Positions 26,101 to 39,003 of a stretch of DNA of 64,000 bases are shown in pieces. The notes under the pieces were generated by a model. The model did not search any database. It saw only the letters and a program-made list of their open reading frames with translations, and was not told the DNA's origin. The translations under genes were made by a program, and so were the position numbers. Position 1 is the first letter of the stretch; each line of letters starts with the position of its first letter. Source of the stretch: Durusdinium trenchii (taxonomy: Eukaryota > Sar > Dinophyceae > Suessiales > Symbiodiniaceae); contig CAXAMN010027472.1 of the NCBI GenBank assembly GCA_963970005.1, positions 1 through 64,000 of the forward strand. Direction: 5' to 3'.

Positions 26101-27948
26101 TCGAGCCACGTCGACGTGGCGCATGACAGGAGAAAGGGGAGACATGGGGGGCAGTCATATATGAAGTCAAATGGCACAAAAGGACATGGACGTGATGGGT
26201 ATCAAGCCTTTTTGAGGATCTGGTTTTTATGTATTAAAACAAGGAGATCGCCAGATTCTCAACTTCGGTGGAGTCCTGGACAACTGAACACCTAGGGCCA
26301 GGGGCGTGCTACTACATCCATGCGCGCACGCCCTCGGCATGTTCGACAGAGGGGTGGTTCAAGGGATCGGACAGACACGTACCGGTGAGCTGTTTGGCGT
26401 TCTCCCGGTGTGGGCGTGGGTGCGGCCACCGAGGCCGAGGATGGAGGCACATGAAGTAGGCTTAAGGAGGGTCCAGTCGGAACCTGTGAGGGTGGCCCGT
26501 GGATCAAGAGAGCACGTAGTGCATTCACTATAGTTTGTTTGTTTCTTTTTTGTTTAATAAGGACTTTTAAAGGGGTGGGGTGTTTAAGCCAATCGGAGTT
26601 TTGAAAAGCCCATCCAATTCTTGGAAAAATATGGGTTCCATTGGGTTCCCGTAAAGCTTCATGACATAAAGGATCACCTGTTGTTCACCCAGTTTTTTGG
26701 GAACAATCACACGCACCATTCATATATGCCGATCGGCAAAACCAACAATGTTCCACCTTCTCGAAGGCTTGTAGGAGAAACGGTGGTAATTTAGGTCAAT
26801 TTGAGGTCCCATGCAACATGCATGTATATCAATACATGCAAAACTCTGCAATTTAGCCGACAAGTGGAGAAACCATCGCATGTGTCAAGAACTCTCTTGC
26901 TTCTTCCAATCCACCAATGTCATGAAACAACAGATTTGTATCCCAAACCTGCTCAAGAACAAGAATATGCCATTGCAGGCCATCGCCATCGCTCTCTTTC
27001 ACTTGGCGAAAGACCCTTGGAATTGAACATAGACATGCAGGCTCATTGCCCTTCGAACAATGATCACTTTCCCTATACATTATTGTAATTATCATATAGA
27101 CCACCAAATAGATAGAAAAGTAGATCCCCACAAAAAAATGCATTGGAAACCGTGCCATCATCTGTTTGGGGATCACTCTAAGTTGTCTCAACTCTTATAT
27201 AAAATGCCCCCAGGCCGTCCACCATCTCCGAAACCACCTCCCGGACGGCCGTCTAATCGAAACCGCGGGACGCTCGGAGATCTCAGTAATGCGGAGGGTC
27301 TGCACCGTGTTGTCGCTGTAGGCGACGGTGAACTGCCCCAAGGCCCCCGCGTCGCCACCTATTTCACCACCGAGGACGGAAGAGGTCGGTTCGGTTGGGA
27401 GGAGGAGTGCAGTACGTCAGGCTGCCGGAGTTGGTTTTTTGGTGCATTTCTGGTGGGCCACAGTGTGACACCGTGTTTTGCCGAGGTCCGGGTCTAGAGA
27501 CAGGGCATGTTGTTGTCACATGAAGCCGATCTGTTCATGCAGAACTCTTGGACATTTCTCTTCACTGCAAAAGAGATCTCTATCGTCTCTATATAGAGAT
27601 CTATACAGTCTGTTTGAGTGGCAAACGAGGGTGCCACGTGAGGTTTCTGAAGTGCATTTCACAGCACCATGTGTTCAACCATGACATTGAAATTCAACAT
27701 CCAACGCATTTATTGTATTCCAAAGCTATGTGAACCTCCGGGTTCTTAGGCGAACGCCTCACGCCTCCGCTGGCTCACGCTCTCCGGTGAAACAACAAAA
27801 ACACACCGGGGGGGGGTCCAGAACGTGTTTTAAAACGGCAGCTCCCACACCATGATGGATCGGGATCTTGGGATATCTTGGATATATCTTCGGTACATCC
27901 TATTAAGGCCCAATAGATGATGATGGTTTGGTTGCAGGCCTTTCTCAA

Positions 27949-28335
27949 AAATAGTGATCATCTTTTAAGAACTGTTGCTGATAATCGGACACACCTTATA
28001 GGTATATTTATCCATGTACATCCAATGTCCAGTAGCAGTGAATGATGATGCTTAGTAAAGACTCTTGATTGCAAAATAGTGCTTTACCGACTCTTGCTGG
28101 TCGTGGGATACACCTTATAGGTATATCCCATGTCCAGTAACAGTGGATCATGATGCTTCGTAAAGACTCTTGATTGCAAAATAGTGACCCTCCTTTACCG
28201 ACTCTTGCTCGTCATGGCATACACCTTTATAGGTATATCCCATGTCCAGTAACAGTGGATGATGATGCTTCGTAAAGACTCTTGATTGCAAAATAGTGAC
28301 CCTCCTTTACCGACTCTTGCTCGCCATGGCATACA
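27949..28335. repeat. Tandem array, 3.4 copies of a ~110-bp unit
   Basis: Units start at AAAATAGTG and contain ACACCTTATAGGTATAT, CCATGTCCAGTAACAGTGGA and CGTAAAGACTCTTGATTGC. Copies 2 and 3 are nearly identical and the first is diverged, giving a gradient of age. A related single sequence (GTAACAGTGGATGATC) occurs near 14671. Confidence 0.85.
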
Positions 28336-28339
28336 ATGA

Positions 28340-28986
28340 TATGATTGCTTTCCACAAAAAATCAGGAAGGCCCCATTGAGATGCGTTGAGTCGGTCAACG
28401 CTGGTCCGCTGGATGGAAGTCCAGCACACCTGAGCAAAGACCTGGCCGTTTCAGCCAGGTGAACGACCTCGCCTTCTTCACGTTTGGCCTCTGCGACTTG
28501 CTTGGAGAACTTGAACTGCATCGACTTGACTAAGTCCCACCTCAGCTGCGGCGGGAGACCTGTTGCCTTTTTTATGGCAAAGGGCCGCAGTGAAGGCGAG
28601 GCGGCGCGAAGGAAGAGCATTCTTCTTGGAAGACCCATGTCCGCAGGCGGGGTGTAGGTCTTCTGATCCTTTCCAGAAAAGAAGTTCTTGCCCAAACGAA
28701 ACACCACCGAACAATGGCGCCTCCTTCCAATAAGGATATCTCTTGCACCGGCCTCATCCGGCCTCTTCGCATGAGCTGCAGCAGGGACCGGTCTTTGTAC
28801 CGGTCTCGTCCCTTGAAACGGAGCGTCGACACCTTCCGTGTCGCTCCGGGTCCGTTGAGAGGGCGTCGGTGCGTGTGAGACCGCCGGTCTCCACCAGCGT
28901 TGACCGAACCGATTTCTTGAGAAGAAGGAGCTGCACTGGTGAGGGATCATTCCAGCCCACATGTCACGTAGGCTAGAGAGATACAT
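28340..28986 (-). CDS. Hypothetical exon or decayed gene abutting a tandem array
   Basis: Unrecognised. The most protein-like part is about 28345-28640: LRWDLVKSMQFKFSKQVAEA, KREEGEVVHLAETARSLLRC and AGLPSSGPALTDSTHLNG, an amphipathic Lys/Glu-rich helix followed by a Leu-rich one. The upstream part is Arg/Pro-rich and less convincing. The open frame continues past 28340 into the ~110-bp tandem array, so its last 45 or so codons are repeat sequence and not conserved protein. There are no clear splice partners. It may be a retrocopy or a chance-open fragment. Confidence 0.3.
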
Positions 28987-28992
28987 TTATAT

Positions 28993-29098
28993 CCCTAGGG
29001 ATCCACATACCGAACCTCGGAAGGTACGACTGGGCCCTCCAAGCCTACATAAATAGTCTCCAATCACCGTACCTGAGAAGGTACTTGGATCCCTAGGG
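28993..29098. mobile_element. Palindromic-end MITE, family A, complete
   Basis: A 106-bp copy with CCCTAGGG at both ends, core as in 15388-15487, flanked by TATAT on both sides and followed by a (TA)n run. Confidence 0.85.
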
Positions 29099-29156
29099 TA
29101 TATATATATATATATACTGATCACTTAAATGTAAATATTTACAATTCCCGAAAACT

Positions 29157-29192
29157 AACATTTCCTCTACAAACCAGTGGTTTTGAGTCTGA
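29157..29192. mobile_element. Family C MITE fragment
   Basis: TTTCCTCTACAAACCAGTGG then TTTTGAGTC, a core and part of one arm, immediately after the (TA)n tail of a family A copy. Confidence 0.5.
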
Positions 29193-31276
29193 TGGTCCTT
29201 AATTATTGGTTTTCCCTGCGGGGTACAGACGTATAAATGCGGCATCACTTGATCTTGGAGTGGTGGATAGAGTTCTGTAAATCTCACATTGCATCGTCAC
29301 AAGTTTCCCCAAGCCATCCACTGCTTCGGCGACTTGACTAACCCCGACCCAACTTCGCACAGTCGCAAAGGCATCACACGACAATCAGTGATCAAATGAC
29401 ATCCTGACTATTGATTGATTCCTGGGATGTTCTCATGTGTTCAGATATTTAAGCAACTTATATTATATATATAGATTAAGCAATGTGAAAGCCCATTTAT
29501 TAAGCATTTACAATGAGAACCTGGTTGACACATGTGCACTTCCCGCGTTCTATCGGATGCGGCCAAGGCGCACGTATTGCAAGTCGCCTGGTCGCAGAAA
29601 CGCGACGCGCTCGCGCTCGAGACGTCTGGTCCGGTGGGCCAAAGAAACAGCGACGTGATGGGGTCATGGCACCGGCTGACCTTGGTTGACCACAAAACAT
29701 CAACGCGGAGAGGTCAACCTAGCGGGGTGAGTTCAGGGCTCCGGGTGCCATCCATGATTTATGGCCGAGAAGCACGACCCTACGAGCCTCCTGGCTCTTC
29801 AGCCCGAAGGACTACAAGCCGCCTTGGTACTTCTGTGCATTTCAGAGTAACTGTTTTTAGCTTGATACTTACACGTGTGGAACTGAGGTGGAACCGCGAA
29901 TGGCTATGCCGCATATCTTCTTTGAATCAAGTCTCAATTCTGTGACACACGACTTGTCAACTGGGCTTTATATATTTTTTTTTAAATAAACTGCTCAATG
30001 GAACATCGAAACTCACCAATTCTGGCCATGTTGCAAAACCGGATGTCTAATTCATTCGACTTTCGCTTTCGTGAACCCTCCGTGGTCTCCCCACCCGAGA
30101 AGCGCACGGTGACCGGTCGGTGACCGTTGTTTGAAACGTGGACCGCTCGGTGACCTGCTCGGGAGGTCGATTCGTCCGAACAGCTAAGTTCAACAGAACC
30201 CTCGTTTTTTGGTTGTGTTCATTGAGATCCCCTTTGTTGTTGGTGTGTTCACTTCGTTTTTGTTGTTGAGATCCCCTAATGAATGAAGTGACTCAATGAA
30301 CACACCACCTAAAGTACTTCAGGCGTCTACCTGTCGACAGGCCCCCTGTAACGAGTACTCGATGATACCCGTGTGGCTTAGCTTTCCCGAGCGCCGTCGT
30401 TTTCGCTTTCTCTGTGCCTGGCACCACCGCCGACTCCGCCACGTGTCCGGGGTGCACGGCTTCCATCGTCCGCGGTGCACGTTGCAAGCAGAATTTTGGA
30501 CTCGTGGGAGGGCTGTGACAGCGAAAGGCTTCGGGACGAAAGGCTGTGACAGCGCAGGGTGTTTGAGCGTGCGGGTGTTTGAGTGCAAACCACGTTGACC
30601 TGTGCCTGCAGACTTGGAAGACTCGTGTCTTCTGGTGGACCTTGGGATGCAATTACTTGGGGACATCAATGCTTTGAGATGCTTTGAGACACCAACTCAG
30701 AGAAGAGCCCCTTGCACTCTCATCAAGAGAATCCAGAAGTCTGTTCGTTGAAAGAATGAACAAGAGCTGTTGGAACTAGCCAGCCCCGAACACTCCATGG
30801 GCCTGGTATATTTACATTAACTTTACATGCATTATACCATAGTAATATTATCCTATATTCACTTATGGCTGCTTCTGTTTTGCCCCCTATTTTAGCCATC
30901 TGATGCCATATTTGATGCCAGGAGATGGGTCAACCAAGTACCTAAATAAACCGCCGCCCAGACTGAGTCTACAGAGGTCCTCCGGTCCCAGGCGTGCCAG
31001 GTATGACAGGTATGAGGCGTGCCAGCGCTTAGGCACGACACATTCTCATCCCGGATGGGTTTCAAGTACTGTTGCAGGGTCAAAGTATCCCTGTTGGTGC
31101 TAATATCTGCTCTTCACAAGCACGGATTGCCGCGTGACCCTCGAAGCTGCAAGGGAACACAATGGACCTCAAAGACCTCTACTGCCCCAAAGCCATGACA
31201 AGCAAACAAACACATTACTAAATGTTGACTCAACACGCGTGACTACACCCTAAACTTGTAGACCCATACCGAGACG

Positions 31277-31340
31277 CATTGACCCCTGAAACCACATTCA
31301 CCCTGAAACCACCCCAATGTATATGGAGTGTCTGGGATAT
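31277..31340. mobile_element. Family B MITE, partial
   Basis: The loop sequence TTGACCCCTGAAACCAC appears, partly repeated, followed by CCAATGTATATGGAGTGTCT; the left arm is missing. Confidence 0.65.
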
Positions 31341-32369
31341 GGACCTTCTGGACTTCACCCGTCCGGAACTTCTAGGATTTGCTGATTCCGGATTCACCTG
31401 TTCCAGCCCATCGAACGCACATCCCTCTCTCCAACGGTCCTCATGGGTACGTGGATGGCATAGAGCGCTCCGAAGGGCCGGTCGATGGCATCCGTCCCAT
31501 GCGACGGAGGGAGGGATGTGCCCAATCCGCCGCCACCGAAAGCCAAACCCGAAAAGATGAGGGGCTCTACTGATTGTACTTCGCCTTCCTAGTGCTTTCC
31601 GCAGGCATTCGCCCATCTTGATGGATCCCGGTGTGTGGAGACTCCCTGGCCCTGGGTAGACTGGTCTGTTGTCCTTCTTCCAGGATATCTTTTTTTGGAG
31701 GTCTCTATAATTCACACACACCGACATGGCTCTCATCCGAATTGCCTATATAAATGGGGCGGGAAATGGAGCCAGCCATCTCCCATCGGTGGGTGCCAAA
31801 GTGAGCGCTCCTTCTGAACATGTCTTATACGGGTTCTTCTGCATGTTGCACCCCCGACCTGTTCGTACGGAAGATGGGGCCCCAATGTACCTTGTTGGGT
31901 CGGCTCTCACTTTATTAGAGGTACTTTAGGGGGTCCAAACTGAGAATGCCCTGTTGAGATCGAGAAGCCGAAGCGGCGCGGAGTCTCGCACGGAGCATGG
32001 CCTTTTGGTCGGTCCCGTTAGCCGTGAACTCCATCGTCTGAACGATGGTGAAGCCGTCTCGACGTCTCGCCACCGGTGAAACCGGTGGAGGACGGGCGTG
32101 TTGGACTGGTGAAGGCGTGTGTTTGACACGGGACTCGGCCAGCTGAGGCAGGGCGAATCATTCCGTCGAACACAGAAAGCTTCGTCATGATGAAATAGGA
32201 TGACCCAAGCTGTGATCTATGAACATCCAACAATGATCTATGACTCTACATCTATCCCTGAGGATCGAAAGTTAGCTCTATATGCTAACATTTGGGGTTG
32301 TGTCTTCTGGGGCTCTCCGACCTCACCCTGTGAGGTCCGACCTCAAAAAACGAGATCATACCAGAACCC

Positions 32370-32412
32370 AAAAACCACAAAACCACAGAACCCAAAAACC
32401 ACAAAACCAACG
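32370..32412. repeat. 22-bp tandem duplication
   Basis: AACCCAAAAACCACAAAACC present twice in succession, A/C-rich. A further short duplication of TCACGGTCTG is at about 32495. Confidence 0.75.
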
Positions 32413-35279
32413 ATCCCAAATTCAAATTCGTCACGGGTTGTCACGCTGGAGTCCGACAATGACCTCATTTTTAAAGGGACAAAATAGACCAATCACGGTC
32501 TGTCACGGTCTGTCACGCCCTGGTATGCTTGGTTCTTGGGATTTCATGGTCTTATCCTCCAACAATGATACTGGAATTGTATATACATTTCAGGTACCCC
32601 AATCTGTGATTCGACAACGTCTTCAAATAACACGATCAATAGAAACGTATGCATATCCTGGGATCATTTCTATTTGTGACCTATGTGTGGTCATGGATCG
32701 TCAGGGTATGACAATACGTCATTCTATTGTACACAGAACATTCTCATGAAGCAGGTCAGTCTGATAAGTTGTCTGCATGTTCACTGTGCTGATGGGGTAA
32801 AGGTGGGCACCTAACCACCCTCCAAGCTAGCGGAAGTTAATTATTGATGTTGGCATCAGGGTGTCTTCAATCGTTCCGTGTCGTCCCTGCACAGCTGACA
32901 TCGTCCTTTGAAACCTCCACAAAGGTTCCAGGGATCTGTCGCAAAAGACGTGAACTCCGTGTTCGACGGCAAAGTGGCTTCATGTTGCCCATTGCATTGG
33001 GAGTTCCATGAAATCTCTTGAGCTTTTGCGACAAACCCACATCTTCTCATCTGAAAAATGTGAGTCACTCCTAGTGTCTGTACGAGCGACAGCCGGTGTT
33101 ACTTCGCGGGTATCTGTGTTTCAGTGCAGTTGGAACTGGTTTATCACCCCGAAACCTTCTTCAGAGCCATCTGGATACAGCAACCAACATTGAACTACCA
33201 TCCCCGCAAAAAAATAGCTGAAACTTGAACATCCGCTAGGTCAGACCCCGAAGGAACAGCTAAGACTTTGGATTCGGATCCTTGCAGAGAAAGCAAGAAA
33301 GGAGGCGCTCGCTGCCGGGTTCTGCAACACACATTGATACGGGTTCTTCTGGTTTTTAGGGTTCTTCATGATCATACATGCGTGTGAGTTGTTGCTGATT
33401 TCCTTGTTTCTGCGAATAGGGGCCCAAAACCAGGACAGGAAGATCTCTAGAAGCAATGACTGCAATTGAGGAGTTCAAAATCTGTCTTGTCAAAAGCCGC
33501 TTCCAATACACGCCCTAGGAAAGCATTAACTAAACTCATGAACACGGACAAAAAACCCGCCAACGAGCCCGAAGACCATCCACAAATCACCAAAACAAAC
33601 GGATTCTGCAAAATAACATGCGCCACATGGACACTTGTTTGCCATATGGTGCCATATTCCTCGAGCAAATGTTGTTACCCACTTGTTTAACGGTTTAACA
33701 TGGTTTAACTCTGTTCCGTCTTGTTACCAATCAGCTCACCAGCAGCCTGCGGAAAATTCAGCGAGGCAGTAAGCAAACGTGGGCGTCGACGAGAGTCTCA
33801 GTGATGTATGGGCAGCTCCCATCGCCCAGTCCGCAGCCGGCGTCGGACAGTGAGCCCAAGGACCAAGGTAAGGACCAGGGCGATAGCACAAAGCAAAGTC
33901 TTTTGTAGAGACCTTAGATCCACACTTGCTCATCAGGATGTCGTCACACACCAAGCTGGGAACGCATGACAAATCTATAGGGCCTGCAGTGTAAGTAAGA
34001 ATATTCAATAGGCTAATTCAGGCTCGGCCAAGACGGCTCTCCACCTCTGGCCAAGTTGATCAGGCTTCAGCCCAGCCGGGCCGTGCTTTTATTCATGACT
34101 CGAAACCGCCCGCTGTCGCAACTGTCCACCGTGCCATCCAACCCGCCGTCGCAGTCCAAGGAGCAATCCCAAGAAGCAAGCTAACCAAAAAGCGAGGCCC
34201 AAGGAAAATACGGATGCGATGATCAGCCTCAGCTGGTCACAGGCCTCTTCCCCTTCGCATGCTTTCCCTTCGTAGGTGGGTTGCATCGATCTACATACGT
34301 TTATATTTTCTTGGTTTTACTGGTTCTCAGTTCTTTGAGAAATTAATTGAGCTTTAGGAGCTTGATACAACTCAAATGAAGTGATTTTGACTTTGCCCAG
34401 TGTCGAACTTGCGTACATCGCAAGCTTTGGTTTTTAGCCTTTCACATCACTCTGATTGTTGTACAGCTTTGTAGGTAATTAGGTATATGATATATGCAAA
34501 CTGGTGGATGCAATGCATTCGAAGAGGATTTGGATCTCGTGAACATCGCCCAAGGACAGGAGTTGTGTTGATCCACGGGGTCTGCTTCCCATGGATTTGT
34601 GAGCCTCTCAACATCTGCCAGGGTCATGAAGAAGTTGCTTTGCTGGCTCACAGCACCTAGGTTTAAAAACAAAAAAAAAGTAGTTCCATCTTGGGGTGCT
34701 TTGGTTCATCTCATCCAGTGGATGTGACGGATGTGACCCTAGAAGTTTGGTACCCCGACATGGAAAAACTGAAAGGTAAGCAATGGTGTCTGGTTGTTTG
34801 ATTGGAACTTTACTCAACTGCACAAATTGCCCTTGCTAATGCCGCGTTGTGTACTGTTTGTGCTTGACACAGGGCATGGTAAAACAATGTCAACATTCTT
34901 TGTTCCCCGGAAACGCATGGGAATTTGGTGATAATTGACAGTACACTTAGTTTTCTTGTTTTTTCAGGCCTTTTCCACCAAAATCTTCATCGATGGGATC
35001 GTAAACTACTCAACACTCTTCAAAACTAGAAAATTAAATTTGAGTAGAGCCCCCCCTCGATTAACTCCACCTAGCGGAGGGTACATCATGGTACATCCTA
35101 AAATATACCAACTGCGTCAGCTGTTCTACGTACTTCGACCCCCTCGGGCCCTCGTTCTGCCCAGCGACGTGGCCATGCGGTTCCGCTGCGCCAGCGCGAT
35201 CATCCGGTCCAGCGACCGTCGGGCCTGGGTGAGCTCGCTGTCGATGGTGCGGACGTTGTCGCCTCAAACACTGCTCCAT

Positions 35280-35325
35280 TTGGGATCCAAGTACCTTCTC
35301 AGGTGATTGGAGACACTGCTGTGTA
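35280..35325. mobile_element. Family A MITE fragment
   Basis: GGGATCCAAGTACCTTCTCA followed by GGTGATTGGAGACACTG, then unrelated sequence. Confidence 0.55.
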
Positions 35326-36858
35326 GGTTTAGAATGCACAAACGGATTCCAAACGGGCGATGTCACGGATGCGATGTCGAACTCCATCGAACTCCCAAGA
35401 TGTGGAGACATCGACTGCCGTGGCCGAGAAAAGGTGAGCGAGGGGTGATTTGAGGAAGGAACCAAACGTTTTGTGCTAATCATATATTATTATAAACTAT
35501 TAGAACCAAAAGGTCAGGAAGGAAACAACTTATATACTATTATGTTTGATATGTCAAAAAGAGACAAAGGTTTGCACCATGCGCCGTCACTCCGTGCAAC
35601 TTATAAATGATATAATAAGTGAAAAATAGTGAACACAGTTTTGAAGGATACTCTGCATCCAGGAATAACATAAGCCCCTGTTAGCTTGGTCCACCTCGCG
35701 GCTTGCCTTCCAAAAAAAATCCTAGCCCAGTTTGGAAAGTTTTGGACACAGCCCAGCCCCGCCCAATTGGTTTGGTCCACCTTTCTTGGGGCATACTTTT
35801 GACACCTAGTTACGTCCCTTCTTTCAATGCCTTTAGTTTCAAAACACCCTCATTTTATGGTCCTATATTGCCAATCTAAAACCCCTGTTCCAATTCAGAT
35901 CCTAGTGCGACACCAACTGCCCAGGTGTGATCTGATGATGTCTTATCTTCAGTCCAGCATTCGGGAATCCTGCGTCTCTTCCAACGACTCTTCTTCCATA
36001 TCTTCAGCCTCATCATTCTCACCGAAATCTCCTTCTCCACCACCTCTAATGCATTTCAATGCTTCCTGGTCCCATCTCTCATAAGATTCTCATTGCTCTT
36101 GACCTGGCTACAGATCACCCCATATCACCCAGAATGCCACAACCACTCCCAGAAAATGATTTCCCAAACAATGCTTTATACAGGTCTTTTTAACAACGTA
36201 CCAAGCAAGTTATTATTCAAGTTCCCAAAGGGGGTCCCACTCCCTATATATTTGCTCCCCGGGTGTGGACATTTTCCACCGCCCAATAGACCCCGCACAC
36301 CCCTCTATTGTCCTTTCCAATAAGTTCGTCCTAATCTTTCTCCTCCACCTTCCTAGATTCTCCTGAGCCTTCCTCATTGAGACTTCCACCACATAGGTCC
36401 TTGCCTTCATGTTCTCGTGCTTCTTTCCAATCCTCTTAGCTTCAGCCAGCTCATCCCAATCGAAACAGCCTGGTGCAGCTGCTTTCCTCATCCAGCTCAT
36501 TTCCACCCAAATCCAACAGGCCCTGACGCCTCTCAGCTTCATCACAGGCATCCTTTTGCATGCACTTCCCCCTCCTCATCATTCCTCACTTGCTTCTCAT
36601 GCTCATGCAATTCCTTACTGATGTGCTTCAATACTCTCCTTGACCGCCACAAAGTCTTCCCAACCAAAGATCCCATCATGAAGAACCACACATGACTCGT
36701 GGCACACCATGCTTTCTAGGGGTTCCTATAGGCTTTTGGCCTATAAGACTTTGTAAGACTGCCACACCAGCTATGAACCATGAATCTCCAAAGATCTCAT
36801 GCGCAGCACTCTCACTCTGTCAAACCCTTTCCAAGTTTGAAGAAAGATTTGATCTTTG

Positions 36859-37095
36859 CGGATCCCTGCTCATGAATTTGCTTAATCTTTGGGATCCCTC
36901 CTCATGTAGAGATTTATATATAGTCTTCGAATGTCTTCGGGATCCCTCCTCATGAAGGGGTCTAGTCTTGGGGATCCCTCATCATGAAGAGATAATTTTT
37001 TGGGGCCTCTCCTCATGAAGAGATTTATTCTTGGGGATCCTTCCTCATGAAGAGATTTGGTCTTTGGGGCCTCTCCTCATGAAGAGATTTAGTCA
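36859..37095. repeat. Tandem array of GGATCCCTCCTCATGAAGAG units
   Basis: Seven degenerate units of 31-47 bp, each GG(ATC/CCT)C-x-CTCATGAAGAGATTTAGTC. An isolated pair of the same motif is at 7405-7440 (CATGAAGAGATGTTGTTTTG then AATCCCTCCTCATGAAG). Confidence 0.8.
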
Positions 37096-38060
37096 GTCTT
37101 TGTGACCCCTGGGGGTGTTATTAATCCGGTATCAACGGTATTGACATTAACTTCTAACTTTGTAGAGTTCAAGAGAAAACATATCACCTCAGTGAATCAC
37201 ACATTGGTATGCTCTGTTGCTTCAGGATTGGAATCAACCCTAAGAATCTGGGCCCAAGAGACCGAACTTCTGACTCCATGTTTCTGTCCTGGAACCCAGG
37301 CCTGTTTGTGACCGAATCAACCAAATCAAGTTCGCTCACGTACTGAAGAACCAGGATGGAACGGATTTGGTTCAGGTCCAGACCAATGCGAACGTATCGG
37401 GTCCAATGATTCTTAGGGCAGGTGAAATTGGAATAAGTTGACCATCCGGAATGAGTTGGCCGTTTCGTTCGACGCAAAACTTCTTCTTGGGCTATGTAAA
37501 ACTGAGTCACCGGCTTAGCCAACAGTATCTATAGTTCTGTAGGGTCTAAAATTATGAATCAAAGCAACCATCGTCTCGCTTGTCTTGTTCGCACTTGAAA
37601 CCCAAAAGCATAGAGGGCTCTATCTTGGGCAAGAGCTGCTTTGGAAAATCGTTGGACCAAACTCCTTCACCAATATCACCTCCATAATTCCCCATAACCT
37701 CACAGAAAATTGGAGGACACACAAAACGGTAATTATATGTTATGTTGTATACATTGTTGTACAACCATGCACCACACCAATGTTCTATAACACCATGCAC
37801 CACATATTCCCAAACATCCTCACACAAATGCATCACGAACGCATACGCACGGCCCATCAGGACTCCAAACGGCTCACTCGGCCCAGGCGCGCACGTGAAG
37901 GATGGTCTCCCTCTGTGCCTCGAGGTCCGCGAGAACGCCTTGGCCCACCTGGTCATCGGACCGCACGGTCCGCGCGTTCGCGCCTTACGGCATTGGACCA
38001 CGAGAGCGAGAGCGAGAGCCGTTCCCGATGGATCCACCATTGTTTACATCAAAGCGTGTC

Positions 38061-38090
38061 CAATCACCTTTTCAGAGGGTATGTGGATCC
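38061..38090. mobile_element. Family A MITE end fragment
   Basis: CAATCACCTTTTCAGAGGGT then ATGTGGATCC, a terminal piece of family A. Confidence 0.45.
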
Positions 38091-38486
38091 ATACGAATTG
38101 CAAGAAGCATCAAGAAGCTACTTGTAGATGAATCTAGCCCAAAATGACCCCTCTTGTGCTTGGAAAACGGCATGAACAGGCCATACAGGTAGGTGTTTGC
38201 CAGTCAAGTCTAGAGACATGTCAAGTTTGGGTCTCTAAGAAGTTGAGTTGCCCTGAAAGAATCGCTCTGTCCTCCACGTGGACTCCACGTGGAATTGGCC
38301 TTAAACAATGAGTGGATCCACGTGCGACGAAGGCTTACGACCCATCCTCTGTCGCATCACTATGACCACCTCAACGATCAGGCAGGTATACCAACCTTTA
38401 AACTAGGATGACAAGTAAAGGTTTCAAGTCTTCCTTACTATAGTCTGTTTGTGTCTGTGTCTGTGTGTTTGTGTAATGATAATATA

Positions 38487-38542
38487 CGTGTCTTGATATT
38501 CCTCCAAAAATAAGGAACGATATCAAGACACCTATATATGTT
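38487..38542. repeat. Hairpin of about 55 bp
   Basis: ATACGTGTCTTGATATTCCT, a short A-rich loop, then AGGAACGATATCAAGACACC. It follows a (GT)-rich tract and looks like a small non-autonomous element. Confidence 0.65.
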
Positions 38543-38898
38543 ATACAAGGCAACATTCGGAAGTGTCCATACATCCAGGACACGTTTTGTTCATTTCGTT
38601 GGCCCATTGAGTCAATCATGAGCAATAGATATAGATAGCAAGAACAAATCCACCAACATAGCCCAGAAACAGGACAAACCCTTTCGGTGCATGGCCGTTC
38701 CATCCCTGGTCGGATGGCTTCCCGTTCGTCATCACACGTCCGGCACAGAGATGGCTCCCGATCAGTCGGGCCATGGGGCGGCGATGGATCCACGGCCACC
38801 GAACCAGGTCGGTACGGTGAGCAGGGAACACGATGTAGGCGCCCAACAACGGTCGGGTCCGTCTTGGCTTCTGAGAAGGGTGGCAGAGTGGATCCGGT

Positions 38899-39003
38899 AC
38901 ATGGAGTGTCTGGGAATTATAGATGCCCGCCCCAGGTCTGGAGGCCTCACATCAACCACCCCTAATGACCCAATGTCATGTAGGTCCCATGGAGTGTCTA
39001 AGG
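38899..39003. mobile_element. Family B-related repeat, two direct ends
   Basis: ACATGGAGTGTCTGGG at 38899 and CCCATGGAGTGTCTAAGG at about 38986 are direct copies of the family B end around an unrelated middle. Confidence 0.5.

Larger units (their letters stand above)
12960..27948. other. Repeat-rich, gene-poor stretch
   Basis: Contains family A, B and C elements and simple repeats. No coding block, tRNA or rRNA was recognised. GC-rich open frames around 21.5-21.9, 23.6-24.1 and 25.5-25.9 kb overlap on both strands and look non-coding. Confidence 0.55.

Noticed and set aside
36213..36551. Minus-strand Lys/Arg/Glu-rich frame
   Set aside because: The strand is purine-rich, which produces such translations by itself. 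Neighbouring frames break quickly and no splice partners are clear.
36859..37095. CRISPR-like appearance of the GGATCC/CTCATGAAGAG array
   Set aside because: Units are degenerate, spacers resemble one another and vary in length, and the context is eukaryotic. It is an ordinary tandem repeat.
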